DNA of 6,762 nucleotides from an uncultured Selenomonadaceae bacterium (GTDB taxonomy: Bacteria; Bacillota_C; Negativicutes; Selenomonadales; Selenomonadaceae), in assembly GCA_946402475.1 (NCBI GenBank), contig CAMIWP010000063.1:1-6762 (forward strand), written 5' to 3'. The notes under the pieces were generated by a model. That model saw nothing but the letters and a program-made list of their open reading frames with translations. It made no database searches and was not told the DNA's origin. Of the stretch, positions 1-6,428 are shown one piece after another. Position 1 is the first letter of the stretch; every line of letters begins with the position of its first letter. The position numbers and the translations under genes were made by a program.

Positions 1-459
1 AATGAAGATCTCCTGTCCCTCTGCCGCAATGGACTCGATCTTAAGATCCTTCGGGGCTCTGTCATGACGGGCAATGAGATCCTCTAGGCACGCCTTCACC
101 GCTGCTCCCGTGACCTTCTTGCCGTTGGAGAAGACAACATTGTCCCGAAGTGTCACTTTGACGGTGTTCTCATCCACCTGCTCATACTTCTCCGCCACCC
201 ATGGGGTGAGTTGCATTCTGTCATCGAACTTGAAGAGAGTCTCTCCCACGCCGTAGCGGATGGCCGCCCAACCGTCATAGCTGTTGTGAGGATCCGTGCT
301 GGTGGTTTCCATGGCGGGGCCATAGGCCATGGTGCCGTAAGTAAAGACCTTTTCTCCGGAGGAGCCGGGGCCGGAAACGCTGTTCCCGCAACCGGCGAAT
401 GCCGACATGAAGAGAAGTCCCACAAGGAATGCGGAAATTTTTTTCTTGCACATATACAT
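1..459 (-). CDS. nikA: Solute-binding lipoprotein of a nickel/peptide ABC importer (N-terminal part)
   Basis: This is the extracytoplasmic receptor of the importer whose permeases lie just upstream. It would capture the substrate, probably a nickel chelate or a peptide, and deliver it to the membrane subunits. Only the first 153 codons are present; the frame is open to the window edge. Residues 5-24 form a lipoprotein signal: three lysines, a hydrophobic stretch, then the lipobox F-A-G-C with Cys24 as the lipidation site. The mature part has SBP_bac_5 features: a DPH motif, then RYGVGETLFK, PWVAEKYE and TLRDNVVFSNGKKV, the last close to the corresponding stretch of E. coli NikA (TLRDDVKFSNG). 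AGGAGG at 464-469 lies 4 bases before the ATG at 459 and 10 bases before a second ATG at 453, so either start is possible. The gene begins 12 bases after the nikC-like stop, in the same operon. The family is clear; nickel as substrate is inferred, since the ligand-binding C-terminal half is missing. Confidence 0.85.
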   Translation of the reverse strand, partial: MYMCKKKISAFLVGLLFMSAFAGCGNSVSGPGSSGEKVFTYGTMAYGPAMETTSTDPHNSYDGWAAIRYGVGETLFKFDDRMQLTPWVAEKYEQVDENTVKVTLRDNVVFSNGKKVTGAAVKACLEDLIARHDRAPKDLKIESIAAEGQEIFI

Positions 460-471
460 AAAACCTCCTCG

Positions 472-1299
472 CTATCGCTGAAGTTGTTTGGGATCCATCA
501 CGTCACGTATCTTGTCTCCCAAGAGATTGAACACGGCTACCGACAAAAAGATGGCCGTGCCGGGAGCCAGGATCACCCAAGGAGCCGTCTGAAGCATGCT
601 GCGCCCGTTGCTCATCATGGCCCCCCACTCCGCCGTTGGAGGCTGGGCACCCAATCCGAGAAAGGAAAGCCCCGCCAATTCCATGATGATGGTTCCCAAA
701 TCCAACACCGCCGTCACCAACACGGGGCCGGCGATGTTGGGCAGGACGTGTGACAGCAGCATCCCCGCAGATCCGGTTCCCGCCATGCGAGCCGCATCCA
801 TATAGGGCATGGAGCGAATGACGAGGGTGAGCCCGCGAGCAATGCGAGCGTACTTCGGCCATCCGATGAAAGCGAGGGCCAGTGCCGCATGAAAGAGCCC
901 TCCCCCCAGGATTCCCGCTATAGCAATGGCAAAGACCATCTGGGGAAATGCAAGAAACACATCGCTTATCCGCATGAGGAGAGTATCCAGCCTCCCTCCC
1001 CGGTAGCCGCAAACCGCTCCCATGAGCGTCCCAAAGGAAGCTATGACGAGGAGCAAGAGCAGGGCAGCGCAAAGGGTGGTTCTGGCCCCCATGATAACCC
1101 GGGAAAGCATGTCCCGCCCATAGCGATCCGTTCCCAGGAGGTTTCTCCCATCCGGAGGAGACAACGCTCTCTCAAGATCCTGAAGATAGGGATCGTGCGG
1201 TGTCAAAAGGGGTGCGAAAACAGCCGCAGCCAGTACAATCCCCGCCAAGAGCAGATAGGGGAACAGGGAATGCCACTGTTTTTTTTGGAGAAAACTCAT
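472..1299 (-). CDS. nikC: ABC importer permease, NikC/DppC type
   Basis: This is the second inner-membrane permease subunit of the nickel/peptide importer. The 275 residues compare well with E. coli NikC (277). An N-terminal transmembrane helix lies at about residues 13-31. The family signature LGTDRYGRDMLSR follows at 55-67, then four or five further hydrophobic segments. The EAA loop that contacts the ATPase is at about 166-187 (DAARMAG...LLSHVLP). The stretch LAGLSFLGLG...PTAEWG (208-226) and the end FNLLGDKIRDVMDP closely resemble NikC. The frame is open further upstream, but the start is set at 1299 because its ATG overlaps the stop of the upstream permease as ATGA, with a GGGGGA ribosome site before it. 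This overlap implies translational coupling and equal amounts of the two permeases. Assignment to the DppC/NikC family is firm; a dipeptide rather than nickel substrate remains possible. Confidence 0.9.
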   Translation of the reverse strand: MSFLQKKQWHSLFPYLLLAGIVLAAAVFAPLLTPHDPYLQDLERALSPPDGRNLLGTDRYGRDMLSRVIMGARTTLCAALLLLLVIASFGTLMGAVCGYRGGRLDTLLMRISDVFLAFPQMVFAIAIAGILGGGLFHAALALAFIGWPKYARIARGLTLVIRSMPYMDAARMAGTGSAGMLLSHVLPNIAGPVLVTAVLDLGTIIMELAGLSFLGLGAQPPTAEWGAMMSNGRSMLQTAPWVILAPGTAIFLSVAVFNLLGDKIRDVMDPKQLQR

Positions 1300-2234
1300 C
1301 GGAAATCCCCCCATCTCACCCTCGGATCGAGGTAGTGATAGGCGAGATCCGCCGTCAGATTCATAAACACGTAAATGACGGACATCCATACCACATAGGC
1401 CTGAATGATGGGATAGTCCCTGGCGAGGATCGCGTCCACTGCCATCTTCCCCACCCCATCCCACATGAAAATCGTCTCCACGATGGCCGTTCCCCCCAAA
1501 AGGGAGCCCATGGAAAGGGCAAGGATGGTGATGACTGTGATAAAGGTCGAGGGCAGAACGCTTTTCATCAAGATCGTACGCTCCCCCACCCCTCTGGCTC
1601 TTGCTCCCGTCACATATGGCTTATCCATCTCTTCCAGAACCAGAACGCGAATTTGCCGGGCGTACTTCGCCCCCATGGAAATGGCCAGCGTAAGAGCAGG
1701 AAGCGCCACACCGCGCCAGTCATGGGGACTCCCCAAGATGGGAAGCAATCCCATCCGAAGAGCCAGGACATAAATCAGCAAAAGGCCCACAAAAAAATTG
1801 GGCAACGAATTGCCCAGGAAACTCAGGAGGCGGATCCCGTAGTCCGGCCAGCGGTTCTGGTACACCGCCGCCAGGATTCCCATGGGCACGGCCACAAGAA
1901 CCGTCAGTGCCAAAGAAACCGCCATCAGCTTCACCGTGGCGGGAAGTTTCTCCGCAAAGGTCTCAAAGACCGGCTTTCCGGAAAAATAGGATCGTCCCAT
2001 ATCTCCCGTAACCGCTCTTGCCAGCCAGCTTCCGTATTGTATGAAAAAGGGCTTGTCCAACCCCAACTCCGCCCGTTTTGCCGCCATGACCTCCTCGGGC
2101 ACACTGCCCGAACGCTCGTACATGATGTCCACTGCATCCTCTGCCGTGAACTGCATCATGGCAAAACTCAGGAATGTGATGCCAAAAAGAATGGGAATCA
2201 ATTGTACCAATCGGTTGATGACATAATGTTTCAT
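1296..2234 (-). CDS. nikB: ABC importer permease, NikB/DppB type
   Basis: This is the first membrane permease subunit and first gene of the importer operon. Its 312 residues match the usual size of NikB (314 in E. coli). It begins with the typical N-terminal helix (MKHYVINRLVQLIPILFGIT), followed by an external loop of about 70 residues containing the family phrase GLDKPFFIQYGSW and GDMGRS. Further hydrophobic segments lie near 101-124, 134-159, 176-193, 230-255 and 277-297. The EAA-type ATPase-contact loop is at 207-228 (ARARGVGERTILMKSVLP). The ATG at 2234 has GAGGAG at 2244-2249, nine bases upstream. The last bases overlap the start of the nikC-like gene. A TATAAT box lies about 30 bases upstream of the start, and a terminator separates the gene from the metal-sensor gene. 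The order permease-permease-binding protein differs from E. coli nikABCDE. Confidence 0.9.
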   Translation of the reverse strand: MKHYVINRLVQLIPILFGITFLSFAMMQFTAEDAVDIMYERSGSVPEEVMAAKRAELGLDKPFFIQYGSWLARAVTGDMGRSYFSGKPVFETFAEKLPATVKLMAVSLALTVLVAVPMGILAAVYQNRWPDYGIRLLSFLGNSLPNFFVGLLLIYVLALRMGLLPILGSPHDWRGVALPALTLAISMGAKYARQIRVLVLEEMDKPYVTGARARGVGERTILMKSVLPSTFITVITILALSMGSLLGGTAIVETIFMWDGVGKMAVDAILARDYPIIQAYVVWMSVIYVFMNLTADLAYHYLDPRVRWGDFR

Positions 2235-2243
2235 GGAAATCCG

Positions 2244-2249
2244 CTCCTC
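2244..2249 (-). promoter_or_regulatory. Ribosome binding site of the nikB-like gene
   Basis: GAGGAG read on the minus strand, nine bases before the ATG at 2234. It supports the start chosen for the first permease gene and shows that the gene has its own initiation signal. Confidence 0.8.
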
Positions 2250-2264
2250 GATTCTTTCCCCTTC

Positions 2265-2293
2265 ATTATAAATGCAGTTCCAAACAAAAAAAA
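2265..2293 (-). promoter_or_regulatory. Probable promoter of the importer operon
   Basis: On the minus strand a perfect TATAAT occupies 2270-2265. The position 17 bases upstream (2293-2288) is only a run of T, a poor match to TTGACA, and it coincides with the T-tract of the terminator of the metal-sensor gene. A start would fall near 2258, giving a leader of about 24 bases. The weak -35 suggests either activator help or a metal-dependent repressor site close by. The -10 match is seen; promoter function is inferred. Confidence 0.5.
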
Positions 2294-2318
2294 GTCCCTC
2301 CCCCGGGGGGGAGGGACT
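2286..2318 (-). terminator. Rho-independent terminator of the metal-sensor gene
   Basis: A perfect inverted repeat pairs 2293-2303 with 2308-2318 (arm AGTCCCTCCCC, four-base loop), giving an 11-bp GC-rich stem. On the minus strand it is followed by eight T residues (2293-2286), the pattern of an intrinsic terminator. It starts 14 bases after the stop of the CsoR-like gene and separates that gene from the importer operon. The symmetric G/C tract also resembles the G-tract operators of CsoR/RcnR-family repressors (see findings). Confidence 0.85.
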
Positions 2319-2331
2319 CTTTCCATCAAGC

Positions 2332-2661
2332 TCAATCCATCAACCGATCCAATGCCTCGTTCAGCTTTTCCAAGGTTTTCTCATCCCCCTGCCGAACGGC
2401 ATCCACGATGCAATGTTCCACATGATCCTTCAAGATCATGACCTTGAGCTTACGAAGGGCAGCACTGACCGCCGAGATCTGTATCAGCACATCGCTGCAA
2501 TCCCGCCCGTCTTCCACCATGTCGGATATCCCCTGCATGTGCCCGATAATGTTGTTGATCCGCCGTTTCACCTGCCTCGTCTGCGTGTGAGAATGCACGT
2601 GGGAGATGACGGTTCCGTCCTCCAGCACATGCTCATGGGGGGTATCTTTCCTCCTGCTCAT
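2332..2661 (-). CDS. CsoR/RcnR-family metal-sensing repressor, InrS-like ligand set
   Basis: This is a 109-residue all-helical DNA-binding repressor of the CsoR/RcnR/FrmR family (DUF156), which releases DNA when it binds a metal ion. The core has RRINNIIGHMQGI (33-45), the first ligand Cys55 in GRDCSDVLIQISAVSAAL, and then KDHVEHC with His80 and Cys84. Cys-x24-His-x3-Cys matches CsoR and InrS, whereas RcnR has His in the last place. His23 lies 32 residues before Cys55, the same offset as His3-Cys35 in RcnR and His21-Cys53 in InrS. The residue before Cys55 is Asp, as opposed to the Tyr of copper sensors. The N-terminus holds five histidines (9, 11, 21, 23, 25). The frame is open for 71 codons upstream, but ATG 2661 has GAGGAG eight bases before it and fits the family start. 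Nickel or cobalt sensing is inferred from ligands and neighbours. Confidence 0.88.
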   Translation of the reverse strand: MSRRKDTPHEHVLEDGTVISHVHSHTQTRQVKRRINNIIGHMQGISDMVEDGRDCSDVLIQISAVSAALRKLKVMILKDHVEHCIVDAVRQGDEKTLEKLNEALDRLMD

Positions 2662-2953
2662 GCATATCTCTCCTCGTTCCGTCCAGAGAGCCATGCAGAT
2701 GCGTTTCCCCATGTCCCTGCGCTCCGGCAGATGGAATTCTTTCCATGGGCGGCATCTGTCCATGCCCCTTTCTATCACTCCTCCCCGTAGCGTTTCGTCA
2801 TAAGACGGGAAAATCCTGCCGGGCTGGAACAGTACTGCACTTTTTTTCAATGGCATGGAAGGATTTTCGCACATGGTAGACGAATTTGAGAGAATTATAA
2901 TTATGCTGTGCCGATTTCGATACAGACCGTCGTTGATAAGAAATACGGAGTGA
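2662..2953. other. Intergenic region between metal-sensor gene and phosphodiesterase gene
   Basis: About 300 bases separate the two divergent genes. No second gene is supported. The minus frame of the sensor gene stays open back to 2874, but that extra stretch resembles no family N-terminus. Visible elements are the sensor ribosome site GAGGAG just upstream of 2661, an inverted repeat ATGGAA-TTCT-TTCCAT at 2731-2746 nested inside CAGATG/CATCTG at 2728-2758, and the symmetric AT-rich box AATTATAATT at 2893-2902. No convincing -35 is seen for either direction, so promoters are not assigned firmly. Confidence 0.5.
2893..2902. promoter_or_regulatory. Symmetric AATTATAATT box, candidate overlapping divergent -10 elements
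   Basis: AATTATAATT reads the same on both strands and contains TATAAT on plus (2896-2901) and on minus (2899-2894). It could serve the phosphodiesterase gene, with a leader of about 50 bases, or the metal-sensor gene, with a leader of over 200 bases. At 16-18 bases spacing neither side has a good -35 hexamer (ATGGTA on plus, TATCGA on minus). This is a candidate only. Confidence 0.35.
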
Positions 2954-2959
2954 TTGGGA

Positions 2960-5824
2960 ATGAAAAAAATAGGACGGATCTTTACCCTGTTTCTGGTGCT
3001 CTTTCTCTGCTGCGCCGCTGAAACAGCCGAGGGAAGGACAGTCCTTCGGGTGGGCTATGTGCCGGGGACCGGATTCCTGGAGCAGGATCGTCCCGGTCAT
3101 TACCAGGGGTATGGATATGAGTACATGCAGTTTCTCTCCCGCTATGGCAACTGGAATTTCGAGTACGTTCCCTGTCGCACTTGGGCGGAATGCGGGGAAA
3201 AACTTCGATCCGGCGCCATCGATCTCCTTCCCGCCATGCCGGGGGACTACCGCAGTCTTCCCTTTGCCCGCCGGACCGAACATGTCATCGGCCGCTACTC
3301 CATGGGAATCATCACGAAAGACGGAAAAGCATCCCCTCACATGAAACTGGGATACATTCCCTACACCGCTCCCACTCCCTCCCTTCCAAAAGTTGCGGCA
3401 GAGGAAGAATTCACCTACGAACTCCTGCCCTATCCCGTGCATTACGACATGGAAGAAGCTTTCGAACGCGGAGAGATCGACGGCTACGTCACCCCCATCT
3501 TGGAGCCCAACAAGGCAGAGAATGTCCTTTCCGACTTCGACCGTCAAAGTTATCGGCTCCTGGTCCGCAGCGATCGCAAGGAGCTCCTGGCAGAGATGAA
3601 TGCCGCCATGGATGCCATGCTGATGAATCAGTTTGACATCCGTGAACGGTTGCAGAACAAGTATCTGCGAAACGGCGGCATTCCCTTGATCCTGACCCGC
3701 CAAGAACGGGAATACCTCAAGGCAAAGAAGAAACTCACCACGGCGATCTTCATGCGGGAACCTCCCTATGTCTATTGGGAGGGCAAAACGGCCCATGGCG
3801 TAATCCCGGAAGTCATCCGCCAGATGTCGGAAGATCTCGGTGTGGAGATTGAGATTCTTCCCACCACAAACGGGGCAGAAACCATGCGGCTCATCCAGAC
3901 GGGCAAATTGGATTTCCTGGGGGACATCATCTGCGATTTCAGCTGGGCAGGAGAACGAAACGCCATCCCCACGCAATCCTACATGCAGGTGGACTTCGTT
4001 TCCGTGCGTCGGCGCGGCACAATGTCCGGAAAGAACGACACAGTGGCCTGTATCCCTGAGCATCAGTATACTCCTTCCTTCATCGAGCCACGCTACCCGG
4101 AGGACAAACGGCTCTATTGCGAGACCATTCAGGAGTGCTTCCGCGCAGTCAGCGAGGGCAGAGCCGACATTCTCTTTGCCCCTCGGAGCGAAGTCCCCCA
4201 TCTGATGGAGGAAACCAATTCCTACAACTTGGACGCAGACACAGAAAGCGCCTTTGCGGAGGCTGTGAGCCTCGGTGTGTCCATGGAAGCGGATCCTCTC
4301 CTCTGGCGCATTCTCAATAAAGAGATCAACCATCTTGACCTCGCCAAGCTCCACAGTGTGATGAACGACAGTTCAAAGGAGATTCAGCACGTCAGTCCCC
4401 AGTGGTTGATCTACCACTACCCCTTACACGTCCTGGGCCTGATGCTCTTGGTCATGGGCATCATTGCCGCCGCCATTGTCTACCGCTCGCGGATGCGCAA
4501 GCGGCATTTCGACATCGTCCATCACATGGCCTACACGGACATGCGCTACCATCTCCCGAATCTCCTCTGGCTTGGAAAAGAAGCCCCCGCACGTTGCGAG
4601 AAAATTCGTCGGGAGTCGCCGGACATGCGGATCTACGCCGCCGTATTCGCCATGGACAGCAAAACGGCAGTTGCCCTGCCTTACGGCAAGGAGCTTCTGG
4701 AGAAACAGCTCAAGGCCATGGCGGAGCAGATGCAGCAAACGGATTGGGTCATCCTCGCGGCGGCGGGCAGCGATGCAGGGCATCTCGTCTGCCTCTGCAA
4801 GGGGAAAAACGATGATGATATGATACGCCTCGCCACCTCCGCCGTGACGAAGTACGGCTACATCGAAACCCCGGATGCCCGCATCTGGCTTCACATGCAA
4901 GCGGGACTTTGCCTTCTGCCGAAAGATGGGAACGCCTTGGATCATGCCATCGAATGCGCCCATGTGGCCAGCCATGAAGCGGAGAAATCCAACACTCACG
5001 TGCAGATCTTCGACGCCGCCCTCCAGGAAGAGCTTTCCTTCGCCCAGAAGATCGAAGGGTGTATGGACAAGGCCCTGAAAGAGGGGGAGTTCTGCGCATG
5101 GTACCAGCCGAAATACCACCTGGAAACCCACAAGCTCGTGGGAGCGGAGGCCTTGGTGCGCTGGCAGAGCAAAGAAATGGGATTCCTGCCGCCGGGGAGG
5201 TTCATTCCCCTCTTCGAGCGCAATGGCTTCGTCATCCCCTTGGATCATTTTCTTTTGGAGGAAGTCTTCAAGTTCCAAAAGCGATGCATCGAAGAAGGAA
5301 AAACCCCCGTGACGATCTCCGTCAACCAGTCCCGCCTCCACATGACCGAAGAGGACTATCTTGGAAAAATGAAGGCCCTGGTCAAAAAATACAATCTCCC
5401 CAAGGGCCTCATCGAGCTGGAACTCACGGAAACCGTATTCGGCGACTTCGACCAGAAGGCCCATAGGGATCAGGCCATCGGCATCGTCCGTGCGCTGAAG
5501 GAAATGGGATTCAGCCTGTCGGTGGATGACTTCGGCTCCGGCTATTCCTCCTACACCTTGCTCAACTACCTGCCCATGGATGTCATGAAGATCGACCGAT
5601 CCCTCCTCGTGGCTTCCGACGATTCCGATCGCATGCGAAGCATCCTGGGCAACATCATCCAGCTGGGCAGGCTGCTCAACATGAAGGTTCTCTGCGAGGG
5701 CATCGAGACCCCGGAACAGGAACAGCTTCTCTCGGAACTGGGTTGCGAATACGGACAGGGCTACCTCAACGCAAAGCCCATGCCGGAGGAGGACTACGTT
5801 GCCTTCTGGGAGGAACATTGCTGA
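2960..5824 (+). CDS. Membrane sensor c-di-GMP phosphodiesterase: tandem SBP_bac_3, TM, degenerate GGDEF, EAL
   Basis: This 954-residue signalling protein probably hydrolyses cyclic di-GMP in response to a ligand outside the cytoplasmic membrane. A signal peptide covers about residues 1-24. Two SBP_bac_3-like sensor domains follow (about 27-245 and 257-475), resembling amino-acid-binding proteins. One transmembrane helix lies at 489-508, followed by basic RMRKRH. A GGDEF-like domain (about 517-690) is degenerate: the active-site region reads AAGSDAGHL where GGDEF is expected, so no cyclase activity is expected. The EAL domain (about 695-950) keeps its known catalytic positions: Glu730 of EAL, Asn789, Glu821 of ELTE, Asp856-Asp857 in DDFGSGYSS, Lys877, Glu913 and Gln933 in GQGY. 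The start is ATG 2960, with GGAG nine bases upstream; an in-frame TTG at 2954 is too close to it. The gene is monocistronic, ending just before a convergent terminator. The sensed ligand is unknown. Confidence 0.9.
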   Translation: MKKIGRIFTLFLVLFLCCAAETAEGRTVLRVGYVPGTGFLEQDRPGHYQGYGYEYMQFLSRYGNWNFEYVPCRTWAECGEKLRSGAIDLLPAMPGDYRSLPFARRTEHVIGRYSMGIITKDGKASPHMKLGYIPYTAPTPSLPKVAAEEEFTYELLPYPVHYDMEEAFERGEIDGYVTPILEPNKAENVLSDFDRQSYRLLVRSDRKELLAEMNAAMDAMLMNQFDIRERLQNKYLRNGGIPLILTRQEREYLKAKKKLTTAIFMREPPYVYWEGKTAHGVIPEVIRQMSEDLGVEIEILPTTNGAETMRLIQTGKLDFLGDIICDFSWAGERNAIPTQSYMQVDFVSVRRRGTMSGKNDTVACIPEHQYTPSFIEPRYPEDKRLYCETIQECFRAVSEGRADILFAPRSEVPHLMEETNSYNLDADTESAFAEAVSLGVSMEADPLLWRILNKEINHLDLAKLHSVMNDSSKEIQHVSPQWLIYHYPLHVLGLMLLVMGIIAAAIVYRSRMRKRHFDIVHHMAYTDMRYHLPNLLWLGKEAPARCEKIRRESPDMRIYAAVFAMDSKTAVALPYGKELLEKQLKAMAEQMQQTDWVILAAAGSDAGHLVCLCKGKNDDDMIRLATSAVTKYGYIETPDARIWLHMQAGLCLLPKDGNALDHAIECAHVASHEAEKSNTHVQIFDAALQEELSFAQKIEGCMDKALKEGEFCAWYQPKYHLETHKLVGAEALVRWQSKEMGFLPPGRFIPLFERNGFVIPLDHFLLEEVFKFQKRCIEEGKTPVTISVNQSRLHMTEEDYLGKMKALVKKYNLPKGLIELELTETVFGDFDQKAHRDQAIGIVRALKEMGFSLSVDDFGSGYSSYTLLNYLPMDVMKIDRSLLVASDDSDRMRSILGNIIQLGRLLNMKVLCEGIETPEQEQLLSELGCEYGQGYLNAKPMPEEDYVAFWEEHC

Positions 5825-5856
5825 ATCCCGCTGCCCTAGCACAACCGAAAAAAACA

Positions 5857-5893
5857 GAAACTGCCGCATGCAGCGAGAGCGTGCGGCAGTTTC
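5857..5893 (-). terminator. Terminator between the convergent phosphodiesterase and XRE genes
   Basis: A perfect 12-bp stem pairs 5857-5868 (GAAACTGCCGCA) with 5882-5893, extendable by a wobble and two more pairs. On the minus strand it is followed by TG and then six T residues (5854-5849), a good intrinsic terminator for the XRE gene, whose stop codon (5896-5894) directly abuts the stem. In the plus direction the stem lies about 32 bases after the phosphodiesterase stop. It has only TTT at its end, so it may slow but not efficiently stop that transcript. Confidence 0.75.
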
Positions 5894-6346
5894 CTATGTG
5901 TCACAGCCTTCCGTCGTATTCGGGATGGCCGGATCCTCTCTCTTCACTCGAGATGCGGGTATCTGCCGGATCGACCCGTCACAACGATCTTCTCTCGCAG
6001 TTTCAATCAGCTGAAAAAAAGCCTCCGCAACCAGTTCCCGTTTCTTGTCGTCCATGCGAGCAAACAAGCGCAGAATCTGCGCTTGTTTGTCGGACAGACG
6101 CATTTTCCGAACAAGTTCCTCAACAACGGCTTCCTCAGAGGAAGCGAACATATCGCAATCCTCTCCCATCAGCCAATCGAAACTGACATGAAAGGCCGTG
6201 CAGATTGCCTTGGCCTTTATGCCAGTCAATGCCACCCTTCCTCGCTCCAGATTGTTCACCACATCACGGGAAACTCCCACGCGCTCGCCGAAGGCCGCTT
6301 GCGTCAAGCCCAGATATTCCCTGAGTTCACGAATACGACTTTTCAC
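5894..6346 (-). CDS. XRE-family helix-turn-helix repressor
   Basis: This is a 150-residue DNA-binding regulator of the Cro/C1/XRE type. Residues 1-60 form the HTH_3 domain: RIRELREYLGLTQAAFGERV, with the recognition helix about GVSRDVVNNLERG (24-36), ending in the typical FHVSFDWLMGE. Residues 70-118 look helical and may dimerise; the last 30 residues are polar and likely flexible. No protease (S24) domain is present, so it is not a LexA/CI-type self-cleaving repressor. The GTG at 6346 is chosen as start: it has GGTGG seven bases upstream and begins exactly at the domain's usual N-terminus, while upstream codons run into the promoter. It faces a divergent small gene across paired promoters, as in phage or integrative-element control switches. 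A perfect 29-base palindrome lies inside the gene at 6061-6089. The targets are unknown, but autoregulation is likely. Confidence 0.85.
   Translation of the reverse strand: MKSRIRELREYLGLTQAAFGERVGVSRDVVNNLERGRVALTGIKAKAICTAFHVSFDWLMGEDCDMFASSEEAVVEELVRKMRLSDKQAQILRLFARMDDKKRELVAEAFFQLIETAREDRCDGSIRQIPASRVKREDPAIPNTTEGCDT
6061..6089. repeat. Perfect 14+1+14 inverted repeat inside the XRE gene
   Basis: CAAACAAGCGCAGA at 6061-6074 is the exact reverse complement of 6076-6089, with a single central base at 6075. It lies in the codons for about residues 86-95 of the repressor (around KQAQILRLFA). As RNA it would need to open a few central pairs to form a hairpin loop. There is no T-run after it on either strand, so it is not a standard terminator. 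Confidence 0.9.
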
Positions 6347-6367
6347 AGGATCACCACCCTCTAATAC

Positions 6368-6397
6368 ATGATAGCATAAGAAAAAAGGAGGATTCAA
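6368..6397 (-). promoter_or_regulatory. Probable promoter of the XRE repressor gene
   Basis: On the minus strand TTGAAT (6397-6392) and TATCAT (6373-6368) are separated by 18 bases, four of six and five of six matches to consensus. A start near 6361 would leave a leader of only about 15 bases, just enough for the ribosome site. The -35 lies in one of two inverted GTTGAA elements shared with the divergent promoter. Confidence 0.6.
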
Positions 6398-6428
6398 CAG
6401 GCATTTCCGCCCATTCGGTTGAACAACC
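6393..6428. promoter_or_regulatory. Candidate operator between divergent XRE and small gene
   Basis: TTCAAC at 6393-6398 and GTTGAA at 6418-6423 form an inverted repeat spaced by 19 bases, and each includes the -35 box of one of the divergent promoters. The right element is also part of a tighter dyad, GGTTG-AA-CAACC at 6417-6428. A dimeric XRE protein bound here could cover both -35 regions. The repeats are seen; binding is inferred. Confidence 0.45.

Noticed and set aside
1300..1464. A longer N-terminus for the NikC-like permease starting at 1464
   Set aside because: The extra 55 residues lie inside the upstream permease gene and do not resemble the family. The ATGA overlap at 1296-1299 is the natural start.
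1200..2441. A 413-codon plus-strand frame across the permease gene and the sensor gene terminator
   Set aside because: It runs antisense through two real genes, a terminator and a promoter, with a low-complexity His/Gln/Arg-rich translation typical of a shadow frame.
2954..2959. TTG at 2954 as start of the phosphodiesterase
   Set aside because: It lies only three bases after the GGAG site, while the ATG at 2960 is nine bases away and begins a standard MKK signal peptide.
2798..4354. A 518-codon open frame on the minus strand opposite the first half of the phosphodiesterase gene
   Set aside because: It is antisense to a well-supported gene and has no recognisable domain. Long antisense frames arise easily opposite genes with GC-rich third positions.
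4424..5869. A 481-codon open frame on the minus strand opposite the GGDEF/EAL half
   Set aside because: Same reason: it mirrors the conserved EAL coding sequence, has no family features, and would read through the terminator stem at its start.
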